DNA of 64,000 bases from Terriglobia bacterium (GTDB lineage Bacteria; Acidobacteriota; Terriglobia; Terriglobales; Acidobacteriaceae), in assembly GCA_020073665.1 (NCBI GenBank), contig JAIQEU010000004.1, positions 248,001 through 312,000 of the forward strand. Reading direction: 5' to 3'. The position numbers and the translations under genes were made by a program. Shown in pieces: positions 1 to 8,091 of this stretch. The notes beneath the pieces are model-generated. The model did no database searches, had not been told where the DNA came from, and saw only the letters and a list, made by a program, of their open reading frames with translations. The stretch's first letter is position 1. Every line of letters starts with the position of its first letter.

Positions 1-2
1 GC

Positions 3-254
3 ACCGGAACCAGCACCAGCGTCGGCTGGGCCATCAACAATCTTGGCGTTGTAGTGGGACGAATCGACGTGTCGAACGGCTACCACGCGTTTATCTCCAC
101 CGGGAAGTTGCAAGACCTGAACCAGCTGATTTCGCAAAACTCCGGCTGGGTGCTGAGTGAAGCCCGCGGCATCAACGACGCCGGACAAATCAGCGGCTAC
201 GGCTTCCACAACGGCCAGGAACGGGCGTTTCTGCTGACGCCGGTGGCGAGGTAG
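3..254 (+). CDS. C-terminal end of a HAF-repeat protein (5' truncated)
   Basis: The reading frame is open from the left edge of the window to a TAG stop, so only the last 83 codons are present. The sequence has the repeating pattern of the HAF family: short units with a Trp/Arg-Ala/Gly-Ile-Asn-x-x-Gly core followed by a Val/Ile-x-Gly turn (GWAINNLGVVVG, then RGINDAGQISG) and an HAF triplet (YHAFIS). Such proteins are usually secreted or surface beta-propeller-like proteins of unknown function. A strong terminator follows directly. No signal peptide can be judged because the start lies outside the window. Confidence 0.75.
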   Translation, partial: TGTSTSVGWAINNLGVVVGRIDVSNGYHAFISTGKLQDLNQLISQNSGWVLSEARGINDAGQISGYGFHNGQERAFLLTPVAR

Positions 255-267
255 GATCTTCTAGGAC

Positions 268-304
268 AAGAGAGGGTACGGGGAACCCTTTGCTCTCTTC
301 TTTT
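268..304 (+). terminator. Rho-independent terminator after the HAF-repeat gene
   Basis: The arms AAGAGAG (268-274) and CTCTCTT (293-299) pair, with an inner GGT/ACC pairing around an ACGGGGA loop. The stem is followed by a C and four Ts (301-304). It begins 13 bases after the stop codon of the HAF-repeat gene. Confidence 0.75.
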
Positions 305-381
305 GCATTCTCATTTAAGTCCTGTAGTCACGCGTAGGCACTGATGTTTCCGCCGATTTTTCTCCGCTTCTACGTGCTTTG

Positions 382-945
382 TCATGAAAGCCGGTGCGAA
401 GCCCCGCGTCGCGGCCAGTTTTTCCCAGTGCCACGCTGCTTCCAGTAACCGACGCACCACGAAGTGAACAATACAGCCAGGCCAACAGCGAGGGCCGGTG
501 ACGGCATAAATAGGCCCTTATCTGCATCCCACCCAAGGGAGAAGACATACAAGGTGAGGGCGATCCGATCAAGAAGCATTACGCCTCTTAGGATAAGGCT
601 CACCATAAGCATGAGCGTGACCAAGAAGACAAAAACTAGCCCTGCTGTCTCCGTGCGAGAAATTGGCGTCCCCGCTGCGAAAATGACGACACCCTTGACG
701 CAAGCGAACACCATGCACCCTGCAAGATACTGCACCCACACCTGTGCGGTGGAAGCCAACAGCACCGCTGCCACGATGAGTTCCACCCAGCTAATCGGAT
801 CCGACCACAGTAATTGGTGTGGCGGAGCTGCCCACACTACCCTGCGCAGTCCGTCAACCAGCGGAGCCATCGCAACTAGAAACACGGCCAAGCCACCGCC
901 TAGCCGCAGCCCGCTTTTGACTTGTTCCTTCACAGACTGGTTCAT
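382..945 (-). CDS. Hypothetical multi-pass membrane protein
   Basis: This 187-residue protein is not recognised as a known family. It has about five hydrophobic segments (roughly residues 15-33, 51-70, 72-92, 101-124 and 149-167), a short charged N-terminus and a basic C-terminal tail, which fits an inner-membrane protein. No clear Shine-Dalgarno precedes the ATG. It lies 23 bases downstream of the small reading frame 969-1370. If that frame is the tip of a polymorphic toxin, this gene would be in the usual position for an immunity protein, but that is speculation. Confidence 0.55.
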   Translation of the reverse strand: MNQSVKEQVKSGLRLGGGLAVFLVAMAPLVDGLRRVVWAAPPHQLLWSDPISWVELIVAAVLLASTAQVWVQYLAGCMVFACVKGVVIFAAGTPISRTETAGLVFVFLVTLMLMVSLILRGVMLLDRIALTLYVFSLGWDADKGLFMPSPALAVGLAVLFTSWCVGYWKQRGTGKNWPRRGASHRLS

Positions 946-968
946 AGATCGCCGTTTCCGAAATCACC

Positions 969-1370
969 TTAAGGATGAGTAAGGCACCCAAGCGCCAACG
1001 CGCCGGTCGCACCCACGTCCGCTGCGAACTTAAACTCCGCAGCCCCCGAAATAACGCCTGCAACCTTTTCGGCACCAGTCTTACCCAGAATCTCGATTCC
1101 ACCTTTGGTTCCGCCGGGTGTGCCCGCCAGATTCAGGTCAAAGACCGAGGAGGTTCTCCTTCCCATTGTTCCCGCCTGCCCAATTCCAGCCTTGAGGGAG
1201 TTCTTTCCGCCTTCGGCCAGGAGCAAGCCTGCCTGACCTTCGCTGACATCCCCGAAGAGCAAACTTGCAACATCGTTACCGCCAGCTAATTTGGCGGCAC
1301 TACTATTCTGGTTGAATGCACCAGCCGGGTGCCCCATCCTTCGCGCTTTTTGCGAAGGGTGGGATTCCAC
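969..1370 (-). pseudogene. Possible C-terminal fragment of a larger (RHS-like?) protein
   Basis: A 133-codon frame, Gly/Ala-rich, ending with alternating Gly-Ala hydrophobic stretches and a final Cys-Leu-Thr-His-Pro. The first 15-20 codons (MESHPSQKARRMGHPAGAF) are translated from an inverted-repeat arm, so the true protein, if any, begins inside or the gene was cut by the repeat. The Gly/Ala-rich end recalls C-terminal tips of RHS/polymorphic toxins, but I see no diagnostic motif. It may also be non-coding. It runs in the same direction as the membrane gene 382-945. Confidence 0.3.
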
Positions 1371-1486
1371 GGGCCTCTCCCGCTTGGGATTTTGTGCTTA
1401 ATTCTAATGGTGACCATCCCGAGGCTGCACCGACATCTCTAGCCCACCCAGTTCGCAAAACTGCGCGAAAAGGATGGGGCACCCGG
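1325..1486. repeat. Inverted-repeat intergenic element with internal hairpins
   Basis: The 17-base arms at 1325-1341 and 1470-1486 are perfect reverse complements (arm CCGGGTGCCCCATCCTT). The left side also forms its own 12-bp stem (1333-1344 with 1352-1363, one G-T pair) around a GCTTTTT loop. A less perfect hairpin lies next to the right arm (about 1443-1478). The element sits between two minus-strand frames and supplies the first codons of the frame 969-1370. I recall this word from acidobacterial genomes, which is memory rather than a search result. Confidence 0.75.
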
Positions 1487-1520
1487 TCGATGCAGATTCG
1501 CGAGACCAATCCGGCGGCTC

Positions 1521-1907
1521 CTACTCATGCTTCGGCCGGAAAGCCTCAATGACGCGCATAGAAACAAGGACCTCGGCGGAGAGTACCAATGTGAGAGCGC
1601 CGTATGCCATCCTTGGTAGTCGATCAATCTGGGGAAACTCGAGATTGAGTTTGGCGAGTCCGAGCACGATTCCCAAATGAACTATAACGATGGGAGCCAT
1701 CGCTTTCCAAAACCAACGCGCGTTGGTTGACTCCCAGTAGCTTGCCAGAAGAGTAAACAGGAGAAATGTTGTCAGCAAGTAGGCCTTCAGCAGCAATTCG
1801 CTCCGCACGCTATGGACGAAGAAGAACGGAATGCCCCCACAGGACAAGACAACAACCCCGCACCTCAGTATGCGATGGAACCGCTTTTCAGAAAGCCCCT
1901 TTCTCAT
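1521..1907 (-). CDS. Hypothetical four-helix membrane protein
   Basis: A 128-residue protein with four predicted membrane segments (about residues 14-33, 38-56, 68-86 and 101-119), a basic N-terminus and a charged C-terminal tail. No family is recognised. It lies between the galT terminator upstream and an inverted-repeat element downstream, so it is probably transcribed alone. Confidence 0.5.
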   Translation of the reverse strand: MRKGLSEKRFHRILRCGVVVLSCGGIPFFFVHSVRSELLLKAYLLTTFLLFTLLASYWESTNARWFWKAMAPIVIVHLGIVLGLAKLNLEFPQIDRLPRMAYGALTLVLSAEVLVSMRVIEAFRPKHE

Positions 1908-1951
1908 TGACTTTGCTCACAATCTGCCAAGTGCTTCAGTTTTGATACAAA

Positions 1952-1977
1952 GAAAAAGGGCACGACTCGCGCGCCCT
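1952..1977 (-). terminator. Rho-independent terminator of galT
   Basis: Read on the minus strand, AGGGCGCG pairs with CGTGCCCT (one G-T pair) around a five-base CGAGT loop, and the stem runs into a T tract (plus-strand A-run 1953-1957). It lies 24 bases beyond the galT stop codon. Confidence 0.75.
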
Positions 1978-2001
1978 ATTTGCTATCTGATCTCCCGAAC
2001 C

Positions 2002-3042
2002 CTACCCCACCACCGCCGGCACCGCTTCTTCCACACTAGCCTCGCGCAGAAACCGCGCGGCCTCTTCCGGTGGCGTCGGGTTAATGTAGAAGCCCGTTCC
2101 CCACTCGAATCCTGCGGTCTTGGTCAGCTTGGGCATGAACTCGATGTGCCAGTGGTAGTAGTCGTTGGTCGGGTCCTGTACCGGTGAGGTGTGGACCACC
2201 AGGTTGTAGGGCGGGTTGTCGAGCACCCGGTCGGCCTTCATCAGCAGGTTCTTCAACGCCTTCGCCAGGTTCTCAAACATGTGCGACGAAGAATTCTCGA
2301 ATGCCGACTCGTGCTGCTTGGGCAGAATCCAGGTCTCAAACGGGAACCGCGGCGCGTACGGAGCCAGCGTCAAGAAGTCTTCGTTCTCGGCGACCACGCG
2401 GCTGCTGGTTTCAATCTCCTGCCGGATGATGTCGCAAAACACGCAGCGCTCCTTGTAGATGTAGTACTGTTTGGCGCCTTCCAGTTCCTCCACCACGTAG
2501 ATAGGCAGAATGGGCAACGCGATGAGCTGCGAGTGCGCGTGCTCGAGCGATGCGCCGGCGGCCTCGCCGTGGTTCTTGAAGATCAGGATGTACTTGAAAC
2601 GGCGGTCCTTTTTCAGGTCGAGAATGCGGTCGCGGAACGTCCACAGCACGTCTTCAATGCGTTTGGGAGGAAGCGTCGCCAGGCTGGCATTGTGGTCGGG
2701 AGCCTCAATGATGACCTCGTGGGCCCCGATGCCGTTCATCTTGTCGAACATGCCCTCGGCCTGGCGGTTGAGGTTGCCCTCGATGCCCAGTGCCGGAAAC
2801 TTGTTGGGGACCACCCGCACCGTCCAGCCTGGGGTATCGCGCTGCGGTGGGGGTCCGCCGTTGGGGTGGGGACGGTAAGCCTGGATTTCGGGTGGAGTCT
2901 TGCTCTCGTTGCCGTAACAGAAGGGGCAGAAGCCGCCTTTGAGTTTGAACCCCTCCCGGGCAAAGTCAGTGGGTCGTTTAGCGCGGTCGGTGGAAATGAT
3001 TACCCAGCGGCCGACGATTGGATCTTTTCTAAGCTCAGGCAC
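2002..3042 (-). CDS. galT: Galactose-1-phosphate uridylyltransferase
   Basis: This enzyme of the Leloir pathway exchanges UMP between UDP-glucose and galactose-1-phosphate in the cytosol. The 346 residues carry the family features in order: an N-terminal RWVIIS strand, the zinc-type pair Cys39/Cys42, an NKFPAL motif at 80-85, and the HIT-like active site His168-Ala-His170-Ser-Gln172, where His170 would be the uridylylated nucleophile. A second CxxC (200/203) opens the C-terminal half. The start is a GTG preceded by an AAAGGA Shine-Dalgarno. No galK or galE lies beside it. The neighbouring yraN gene ends about 40 bases upstream in the same direction. Confidence 0.93.
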   Translation of the reverse strand: MPELRKDPIVGRWVIISTDRAKRPTDFAREGFKLKGGFCPFCYGNESKTPPEIQAYRPHPNGGPPPQRDTPGWTVRVVPNKFPALGIEGNLNRQAEGMFDKMNGIGAHEVIIEAPDHNASLATLPPKRIEDVLWTFRDRILDLKKDRRFKYILIFKNHGEAAGASLEHAHSQLIALPILPIYVVEELEGAKQYYIYKERCVFCDIIRQEIETSSRVVAENEDFLTLAPYAPRFPFETWILPKQHESAFENSSSHMFENLAKALKNLLMKADRVLDNPPYNLVVHTSPVQDPTNDYYHWHIEFMPKLTKTAGFEWGTGFYINPTPPEEAARFLREASVEEAVPAVVG

Positions 3043-3084
3043 GCACTAAGTCCTTTCACTAGGGCAAAAGGCCAAATTCGTATT

Positions 3085-3531
3085 TTACGATACCGGAAAG
3101 GCATCCTGGAACAACTCGAACTGTGGCTGGCTGGGTTGACTAACATAATATACGCTCAACACGTCGAAACGCCACTGGCACGAACGGGGGATGCGGCGTA
3201 AATATTCACGCGCCACCGCGGCCAAGTCCCTTTGCTTGTCGCGATCCACGGCTGCTTCGGCGGGCTTCACGTCGCGCGTGGTACGCGTCTTAACTTCAAT
3301 AAAACAGAGAACATCCTTGTCCCATCCAATCAGGTCAATCTCGCCATGACGCCGCGGCGAACGAAAATTGCGCGCCACCATCACGTAGCCACGTTTCCGC
3401 AGGTAGAAGTAGGCATCTTCCTCTCCGCGACGGCCGGTGCGCTGGTGCTGCGGGCTGGCGTCCGGAGGAAGAATTTTTGCGGCCAGGCGATCCAACAGGC
3501 GGACGGTGCTGCGAGTGAAGTAGGCGAGCAT
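3085..3531 (-). CDS. yraN: YraN-family (UPF0102) nuclease-like protein
   Basis: A 148-residue protein with the compact endonuclease-like fold of the YraN family, whose cellular role is not settled. Conserved parts are GxxGE near residues 33-37 and the nuclease-type motif Glu64-Ile-Asp66-Leu-Ile followed by Phe-Ile-Glu79-Val-Lys81. The frame stays open to 3654, but the ATG at 3531 has AAGGA five bases upstream and matches the usual family length, so I take it as the start. It lies between galT and an EamA transporter, all on the minus strand. Confidence 0.87.
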   Translation of the reverse strand: MLAYFTRSTVRLLDRLAAKILPPDASPQHQRTGRRGEEDAYFYLRKRGYVMVARNFRSPRRHGEIDLIGWDKDVLCFIEVKTRTTRDVKPAEAAVDRDKQRDLAAVAREYLRRIPRSCQWRFDVLSVYYVSQPSQPQFELFQDAFPVS

Positions 3532-3654
3532 CGGCATCCTTCGTGCTCGGCGATCCGAGGACGACAGGTCGGGCGAACTCCACCCAGCATGCACGCTCCC
3601 GAACTCGGCGTCTGTGACGGCTGGACATGCCCGCGGCGGTCCGCAAACGTCCAT

Positions 3655-4569
3655 TCAGCTTTGGGCTTCCGCTGCAATCGCCGGAGCGCTGGGCGACTTC
3701 ACCTTTCCCCACAGGTTCACCATCACTACTCCTGCCAGGGCAACCGCGCCGCCCACCAGCGATTGCAGCTTCGGCACTTCTCCCAGCCACATCCAGGCAA
3801 TCGCGATAGCGAGAACAGGGATGAGATAGAGGAAGGTCGCAGTTCGTCCTGCAGGACCGTGGGAGAGCACATACGCCCAGGCCACGTAGGCCAGGGCTCC
3901 GGGGAAGATTCCCAGGTAGATGATGGCTGCGGTGGCGCCGATCGGAGCGTTGCGCATTTCGCCCAACAATCCGCTGCTGAGTGGAACCATGAGCAAGGTT
4001 CCCGACCAGATGGAGTATGCCGTGAACTCCAGCGCGCTGTAGCGTCCAAGAAAGTGCTTCTGCATCACCATGTACATCGCCGAGGTCAGCGCAGCGGCCA
4101 GAATGATGAAGGCTTGCGGAGATAGATGAATGCCCTCACCTTCTCCGCCGGCAATGAGCACGACACCGGCAAAGCTCAGGAACACGCCACCCCAGCCACG
4201 CCCGGTGAGCCGTTCTCGCAAGGCGAACATGGCGAATAGCGCCGTCCATATCGGTGTCGAGGCCACCAGCATGCTGGCGGCGCCGGCGCTGACCCGAGTC
4301 TCTCCGTAATTCAGCGCCAAGTTATAGAAAGTGATGCCGATGGCGCCGGTCAGGATGAGCCCAGGAATATCGTGCCGCTCGGGGCGGCGGAAGTGGGCCA
4401 GGCCGGCGTAAATGGCGATGACCAGCGATGCGATCAGGAACCGCAGCACCGCCAGGTGTGCAGGCGAGTACGCCTTCAGGCCGGCACGAATCCCGGCGAA
4501 CGCGGAGGCCCACAGAAACAGGGCCGCCGCCAGTGCCAGCAGAGCACGAGTTGAAAGCTGGACTCTCAT
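3655..4569 (-). CDS. EamA/DMT-superfamily transporter
   Basis: A 304-residue inner-membrane protein with ten hydrophobic segments arranged as two EamA repeats of five helices, typical of drug/metabolite exporters. The first repeat starts with [15 protein letters not shown] and the second begins near [17 protein letters not shown]. The substrate cannot be read from sequence. I chose the ATG at 4569, just before the first helix; the frame is open upstream but overlaps the MOSC gene. The gene ends just upstream of yraN on the same strand. A second EamA transporter lies at 7002-7958. Confidence 0.88.
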   Translation of the reverse strand: MRVQLSTRALLALAAALFLWASAFAGIRAGLKAYSPAHLAVLRFLIASLVIAIYAGLAHFRRPERHDIPGLILTGAIGITFYNLALNYGETRVSAGAASMLVASTPIWTALFAMFALRERLTGRGWGGVFLSFAGVVLIAGGEGEGIHLSPQAFIILAAALTSAMYMVMQKHFLGRYSALEFTAYSIWSGTLLMVPLSSGLLGEMRNAPIGATAAIIYLGIFPGALAYVAWAYVLSHGPAGRTATFLYLIPVLAIAIAWMWLGEVPKLQSLVGGAVALAGVVMVNLWGKVKSPSAPAIAAEAQS

Positions 4570-4609
4570 GGGTAGCCCCGGCAGCCCCCTGAATGCGGTC
4601 GAAGCAGTG

Positions 4610-5068
4610 CTATTCGCGCACCGGATCCCCGGCACGGATCACGCCTTGGTTCAGAATCTGTGCCCGCAATCCGCCACGGTGCCGCAGCCCCTTGATCACC
4701 GGCTGCCCAACCACCGCCTCTAAATGGCTGCAGGGCTCGCATAGGCGAATGCCGCGGAGTTTCACTTCGCCGACCTGGAATTCGCGCCCTACCAGGTGGT
4801 TCAGGGGCACACCGCGCGTGACCAGGTTGCGGCGCGCATCTCCCGCCGCCAGTGTCAGGTGATAGTCCCGCTGGAGCGCCTCGATCGCCTCTGCCTCAAT
4901 CAGCGTCAGTTCGAACTCGGGTTCGGGCTTGAAAAACGTCCCTTGCTTCAGAGCGTAACGGTCGCCTTCCAGCCCGACTCCCGGGATGGCTTGTACCTGA
5001 CCAACCGACCGTGTGGGCGCCTTGGCGGCAGCGGCGATGTGAATGGATTCGAGTGTTCCTGTCCACAT
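4610..5068 (-). CDS. MOSC-domain protein
   Basis: MOSC domains occur in molybdenum-cofactor sulfurases and related proteins and are thought to carry sulfur or bind the cofactor. The 152-residue protein is a stand-alone MOSC: GLEGDRYA near 32-39, a GDARRN segment near 76-81 and the conserved cysteine region LCEPCSHLE (Cys110, Cys113). The start at 5068 has a GGAGA Shine-Dalgarno five bases upstream; a longer frame upstream is less likely. It follows the class III aminotransferase by about 80 bases on the same strand, probably in one transcript. Its target enzyme is unknown. Confidence 0.85.
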   Translation of the reverse strand: MWTGTLESIHIAAAAKAPTRSVGQVQAIPGVGLEGDRYALKQGTFFKPEPEFELTLIEAEAIEALQRDYHLTLAAGDARRNLVTRGVPLNHLVGREFQVGEVKLRGIRLCEPCSHLEAVVGQPVIKGLRHRGGLRAQILNQGVIRAGDPVRE

Positions 5069-5147
5069 GGGTTTCTCCAGGAATGCGACAAGCTCAGGGC
5101 GGGCGAGCCTCATACCCGCCCGCGCACGAGAGTTTGCCGGTTGCTGC

Positions 5148-6503
5148 TTAGGCGTTCTTGCCCGCGAGTGCCAGGCACTCGTCGAGAACGTCAATCGCCA
5201 CGTCGGCTTCGTCTTTGGTGACGATGAGTGGTGGCGCGATGCGCACCGTGTTCGGGCCACAACCCAGGAAGAGAATGCCGCGTTCGAAAGCCAGTTCTAC
5301 GATGCGATCCCGCTCATCGTGGCCGATTTCTTTCGTCTGCTTGTCCTTGACGATCTCTACGCCGATCATCAGGCCACGCCCGCGGACATCGCCGACCAGC
5401 TTGTGCTTCTTCGGCCAGTCGGCCATGCGCTTCAGCATGTGGTTCCCGACTTCGGTGGCGTTGTGCATCAAGTTTTCACGCTCGATCACGTCGAGTGTCG
5501 CCAGCGCCGCCGCAATGCACACCGGGTTCCCGCCGAAGGTCGAAGCATGCGAGCCGGGGACCCAGTCCATGATGTCAGCGCGACTGATGACCACGCCCAG
5601 CGGCATGCCAGACGCGATTCCCTTGGCGCTGCAAACAATGTCGGGCTGCACGCCGGCGTGCTCGATCGCCCACCACTTGCCGGTGCGGCCGACGCCGCTC
5701 TGGACTTCGTCCGCCACCAGCAGGATGCCGTGGCGATCGCAAATGCGCCGCAACTCCTGCAGGAAGACGTTGGGCGGAATCACGTAGCCGCCTTCCCCCT
5801 GGATAGGCTCCACGAAAATAGCTGCCACTTCCTCGGGCGGAAGCGTGGTCTGGAAGAGTTTGTCTTCAATGTAGCGGGCACAACCCAACCCGAAGGCTTC
5901 GGCTTCCTGCACCCCACCGACGCACCCGCGGTAGACATCGGGATAGCGCACGTGAGTGACGCCCGGAACGAAGGGAGCAAACCGGCGCTTCTGCTGCGGC
6001 TTGGAAGCGGTCAGCGAAAGCGCGCCCATGGTGCGTCCATGGAATGCTCCGAGGAATGCAATGATGTTCTGCCGCTTGGTGTGGTAGCGCGCCAGTTTGA
6101 GGGCGCATTCCACCGCTTCGGCGCCCGAGTTGCCGTAGTAGATCTTGTGCGGCCCGGGCATGGGCGCGATCTTCGACAGCCGCTCACCCAGCGTCACCAT
6201 GTTCTCGTAGTAGAAGTCTGTGCCGGACATGTGGATCAAGTCTGCGGCCTGCTTTTGAATGGCGGCGACCACGTGAGGATGGCAGTGGCCGGTCGAGGTC
6301 ACCGCAATCCCGGCGGAGAAATCGAAGAACTCGTTTCCGTCCACATCCGTTACGACGATGCCGCGGCCATGCTTGACCACCATCGGGTAGGAGCGAGTAT
6401 AGGACGGCGAAATGTAGCGGTCATCGCCCGCGATAATGCGCTTGGCATTGGGGCCGGGCAGCGCGGTCTTGAGCTTCGGACCGTTCAGGGTCTTGGTAGT
6501 CAT
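5148..6503 (-). CDS. Class III aminotransferase (4-aminobutyrate/acetylornithine type)
   Basis: This PLP-dependent enzyme moves an omega-amino group from a substrate such as GABA, acetylornithine or lysine to 2-oxoglutarate. The 451 residues contain the class III signature: a GNSGAEAVE phosphate-binding turn (124-132), the cofactor pair Asp265-Glu266 in LLVADEVQSG, and Lys294 in CSAKGIASGMPLG as the Schiff-base lysine. An AGGAGG Shine-Dalgarno lies five bases before the ATG. The sequence suggests a 4-aminobutyrate or lysine 6-aminotransferase more than ArgD, but substrate assignment is uncertain. No other GABA or arginine gene is adjacent. Confidence 0.87.
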   Translation of the reverse strand: MTTKTLNGPKLKTALPGPNAKRIIAGDDRYISPSYTRSYPMVVKHGRGIVVTDVDGNEFFDFSAGIAVTSTGHCHPHVVAAIQKQAADLIHMSGTDFYYENMVTLGERLSKIAPMPGPHKIYYGNSGAEAVECALKLARYHTKRQNIIAFLGAFHGRTMGALSLTASKPQQKRRFAPFVPGVTHVRYPDVYRGCVGGVQEAEAFGLGCARYIEDKLFQTTLPPEEVAAIFVEPIQGEGGYVIPPNVFLQELRRICDRHGILLVADEVQSGVGRTGKWWAIEHAGVQPDIVCSAKGIASGMPLGVVISRADIMDWVPGSHASTFGGNPVCIAAALATLDVIERENLMHNATEVGNHMLKRMADWPKKHKLVGDVRGRGLMIGVEIVKDKQTKEIGHDERDRIVELAFERGILFLGCGPNTVRIAPPLIVTKDEADVAIDVLDECLALAGKNA

Positions 6504-6521
6504 GAAATCCTCCTAAAAATC

Positions 6522-6550
6522 AGTAGCTGGCAGTTAGTAGCTGGTAGCTG
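6522..6550. repeat. Short direct-repeat tract (TAGCTGG words)
   Basis: The word TAGCTGG occurs three times within 29 bases (AGTAGCTGG, AGTTAGTAGCTGG, TAGCTGG), directly upstream of the aminotransferase Shine-Dalgarno. It uses the same AGCT-type vocabulary as the inverted-repeat element at 6794-6929, but I see no matching opposite arm. It is part of the 498-base gene-free stretch 6504-7001; the bases between the two repeats show no feature I can support. Confidence 0.5.
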
Positions 6551-6793
6551 GGCGGAAAACGGACGACTGCCCGGCTCAATCGAACCAGGGAGGATCGAGG
6601 GATTAGTCGCTGCCGAAGAGGTTGGGACGCGCTTGCGAAGGCAACACTGCCAGATGACGGCGTGGGCACACCAGACAGTGCAGCCAGCACGCGGGCAGGT
6701 GCGAATTGGGATTCCGCAGGCGCATGATCATGATACTTCCGCTTCATTATAGCTTGAGATGGGGCGCGGCGTAACCCCCTAAAAGCAGCTTCC

Positions 6794-6929
6794 AGCCATT
6801 AGCTTTTAGCTCATAGCTACCGCCTTTGACCTCTACTTCATTGGCAGAGACGAGAGGCTCGTGTGCAGCCCTAGGAGGTTGGATCATGTCCCTCACGAGG
6901 AACAAGCTAAGAGCTAAAGGCTAATAGCT
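6794..6929. repeat. Inverted-repeat intergenic element built of AGCT words
   Basis: The left arm 6794-6818 and right arm 6905-6929 are reverse complements at 22 of 25 positions. Both are made of repeated TTAGCT/AGCTCTTAGCT-like words. An inner six-base pair, CTCGTG (6858-6863) and CACGAG (6894-6899), would extend the fold. The element fills most of the space between the aminotransferase and the EamA gene and encodes no plausible protein. It may fold as RNA in either direction. Confidence 0.7.
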
Positions 6930-7001
6930 ACTTCGTAATCTTTGCATCTTCTTCGCCCTCCAACTCGTCTGATACCTTTAAGCTTCTCGTAGTTTGCAGC
7001 C

Positions 7002-7958
7002 ATGACTGAAGCGCAGCGCCAGCACCGGTTGCTTGTCATCCTCGCCTTCGGACTGGTGTATCTGTTCTGGGGATCGACCTACCTGGGCATCCGCATTGCG
7101 GTCGAGCACATCCCTCCGGCGCTTATGTGTGCAACCCGGTTTTCCACTGCCGGGGTTCTGATGCTCGCCTACTGCGGCTTCACCGGACGCGGGATCCGTT
7201 ACGGCGCGTCGCAACTTTTTCACATGGGCGTGGTCGGATTACTGCTCTTAATGGGCGGGAATCTCACGCTTTCCTATGCCGAGCAACTTGTGCCCTCCGG
7301 GCTAGCCGCCCTGGTGATCGCCAGCACGCCGTTGTGGTTCCTAGTGCTCGATTCGTTGCTGCTCGGCGACCATCGTATCTCGTCACGCGGACTGGCTGGG
7401 CTGGCATTGGGAATCGTCGGCATCGGAGTACTGCTGTGGCCCAAGCTCAACGCCACCGGGGCCATGGGATCGAAAGAACTGTGGTGGTCGCTGAGCCTGC
7501 TGGGGGGATCGTTCAGCTGGGCACTGGGGTCGGTGCTGTCCAAGCGCTGGCAGTCGGCCGACGTGGATCCTTTCAGTGGAATTGCCTGGCAGGTCACGTT
7601 TGCGGGCTTGGGGAACCTGGCGTTTGCGCTCCTCTTTGAAGATGTATCGCACGTCAATTGGACGGCCCGCGGCGTCGGCGCCGTGTTTTACCTGATCGTC
7701 TGCGGCTCCTGGATTGGCTACACTGCCTACATTTGGCTGTTGCGGCATGTGCCCACTTCCAAAGTTTCCACCTACGCCTACGTCAATCCAGTGGTCGCCG
7801 TGTTTCTGGGATGGCTGGTGGTCGATGAGAAGGTGGACGGGTTCATCCTGGCCGGCACGGCGATTGTTATCGCCTCGGTAGTGCTGGTCACCAGCGCCAA
7901 GGTGAAAGGCAAAACCGTCGCCGAGGAAATGCCAGCAGTGGAAGCGGCCGGGGATTGA
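7002..7958 (+). CDS. EamA/DMT-superfamily transporter
   Basis: A 318-residue inner-membrane transporter with ten hydrophobic helices in two EamA repeats. The first repeat includes FGLVYLFWGSTYLGIRIAVE and the second starts near ELWWSLSLLGGSFSWALGSV. The C-terminal half keeps the YVNPVVAVFLGWLV motif common in the RhaT/EamA group. A lysine-rich tail should be cytoplasmic. No strong Shine-Dalgarno is visible before the ATG. The gene is flanked on both sides by inverted-repeat elements, so it is probably transcribed alone. Confidence 0.87.
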   Translation: MTEAQRQHRLLVILAFGLVYLFWGSTYLGIRIAVEHIPPALMCATRFSTAGVLMLAYCGFTGRGIRYGASQLFHMGVVGLLLLMGGNLTLSYAEQLVPSGLAALVIASTPLWFLVLDSLLLGDHRISSRGLAGLALGIVGIGVLLWPKLNATGAMGSKELWWSLSLLGGSFSWALGSVLSKRWQSADVDPFSGIAWQVTFAGLGNLAFALLFEDVSHVNWTARGVGAVFYLIVCGSWIGYTAYIWLLRHVPTSKVSTYAYVNPVVAVFLGWLVVDEKVDGFILAGTAIVIASVVLVTSAKVKGKTVAEEMPAVEAAGD

Positions 7959-7978
7959 AGAGCCCTCATTCAAAACTC

Positions 7979-8039
7979 AGCAATCAGCATTCAGCCAGCA
8001 GGGTTTCAGAAGAGACCTGATGACTGAATGCTGAGTGCT
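7979..8039. repeat. Inverted-repeat intergenic element (CAGCATTCAG arms)
   Basis: The arm AGCAATCAGCATTCAG (7979-7994) matches the reverse complement of 8024-8039 at 15 of 16 positions. It lies in the 133-base gap between the EamA transporter and the rhomboid-TPR gene, both on the plus strand. A transcript reading through would form a long hairpin, but there is no T tract, so it is not a standard terminator. Confidence 0.65.
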
Positions 8040-8091
8040 TCCTATGACGGCCTTCCCGCGCTACAGTGAAGCGGACGGTTTGGATCTGTAA

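Noticed and set aside
7979-8039. Rho-independent terminator after the EamA gene
   Set aside because: The stem is long and lacks a following T tract.
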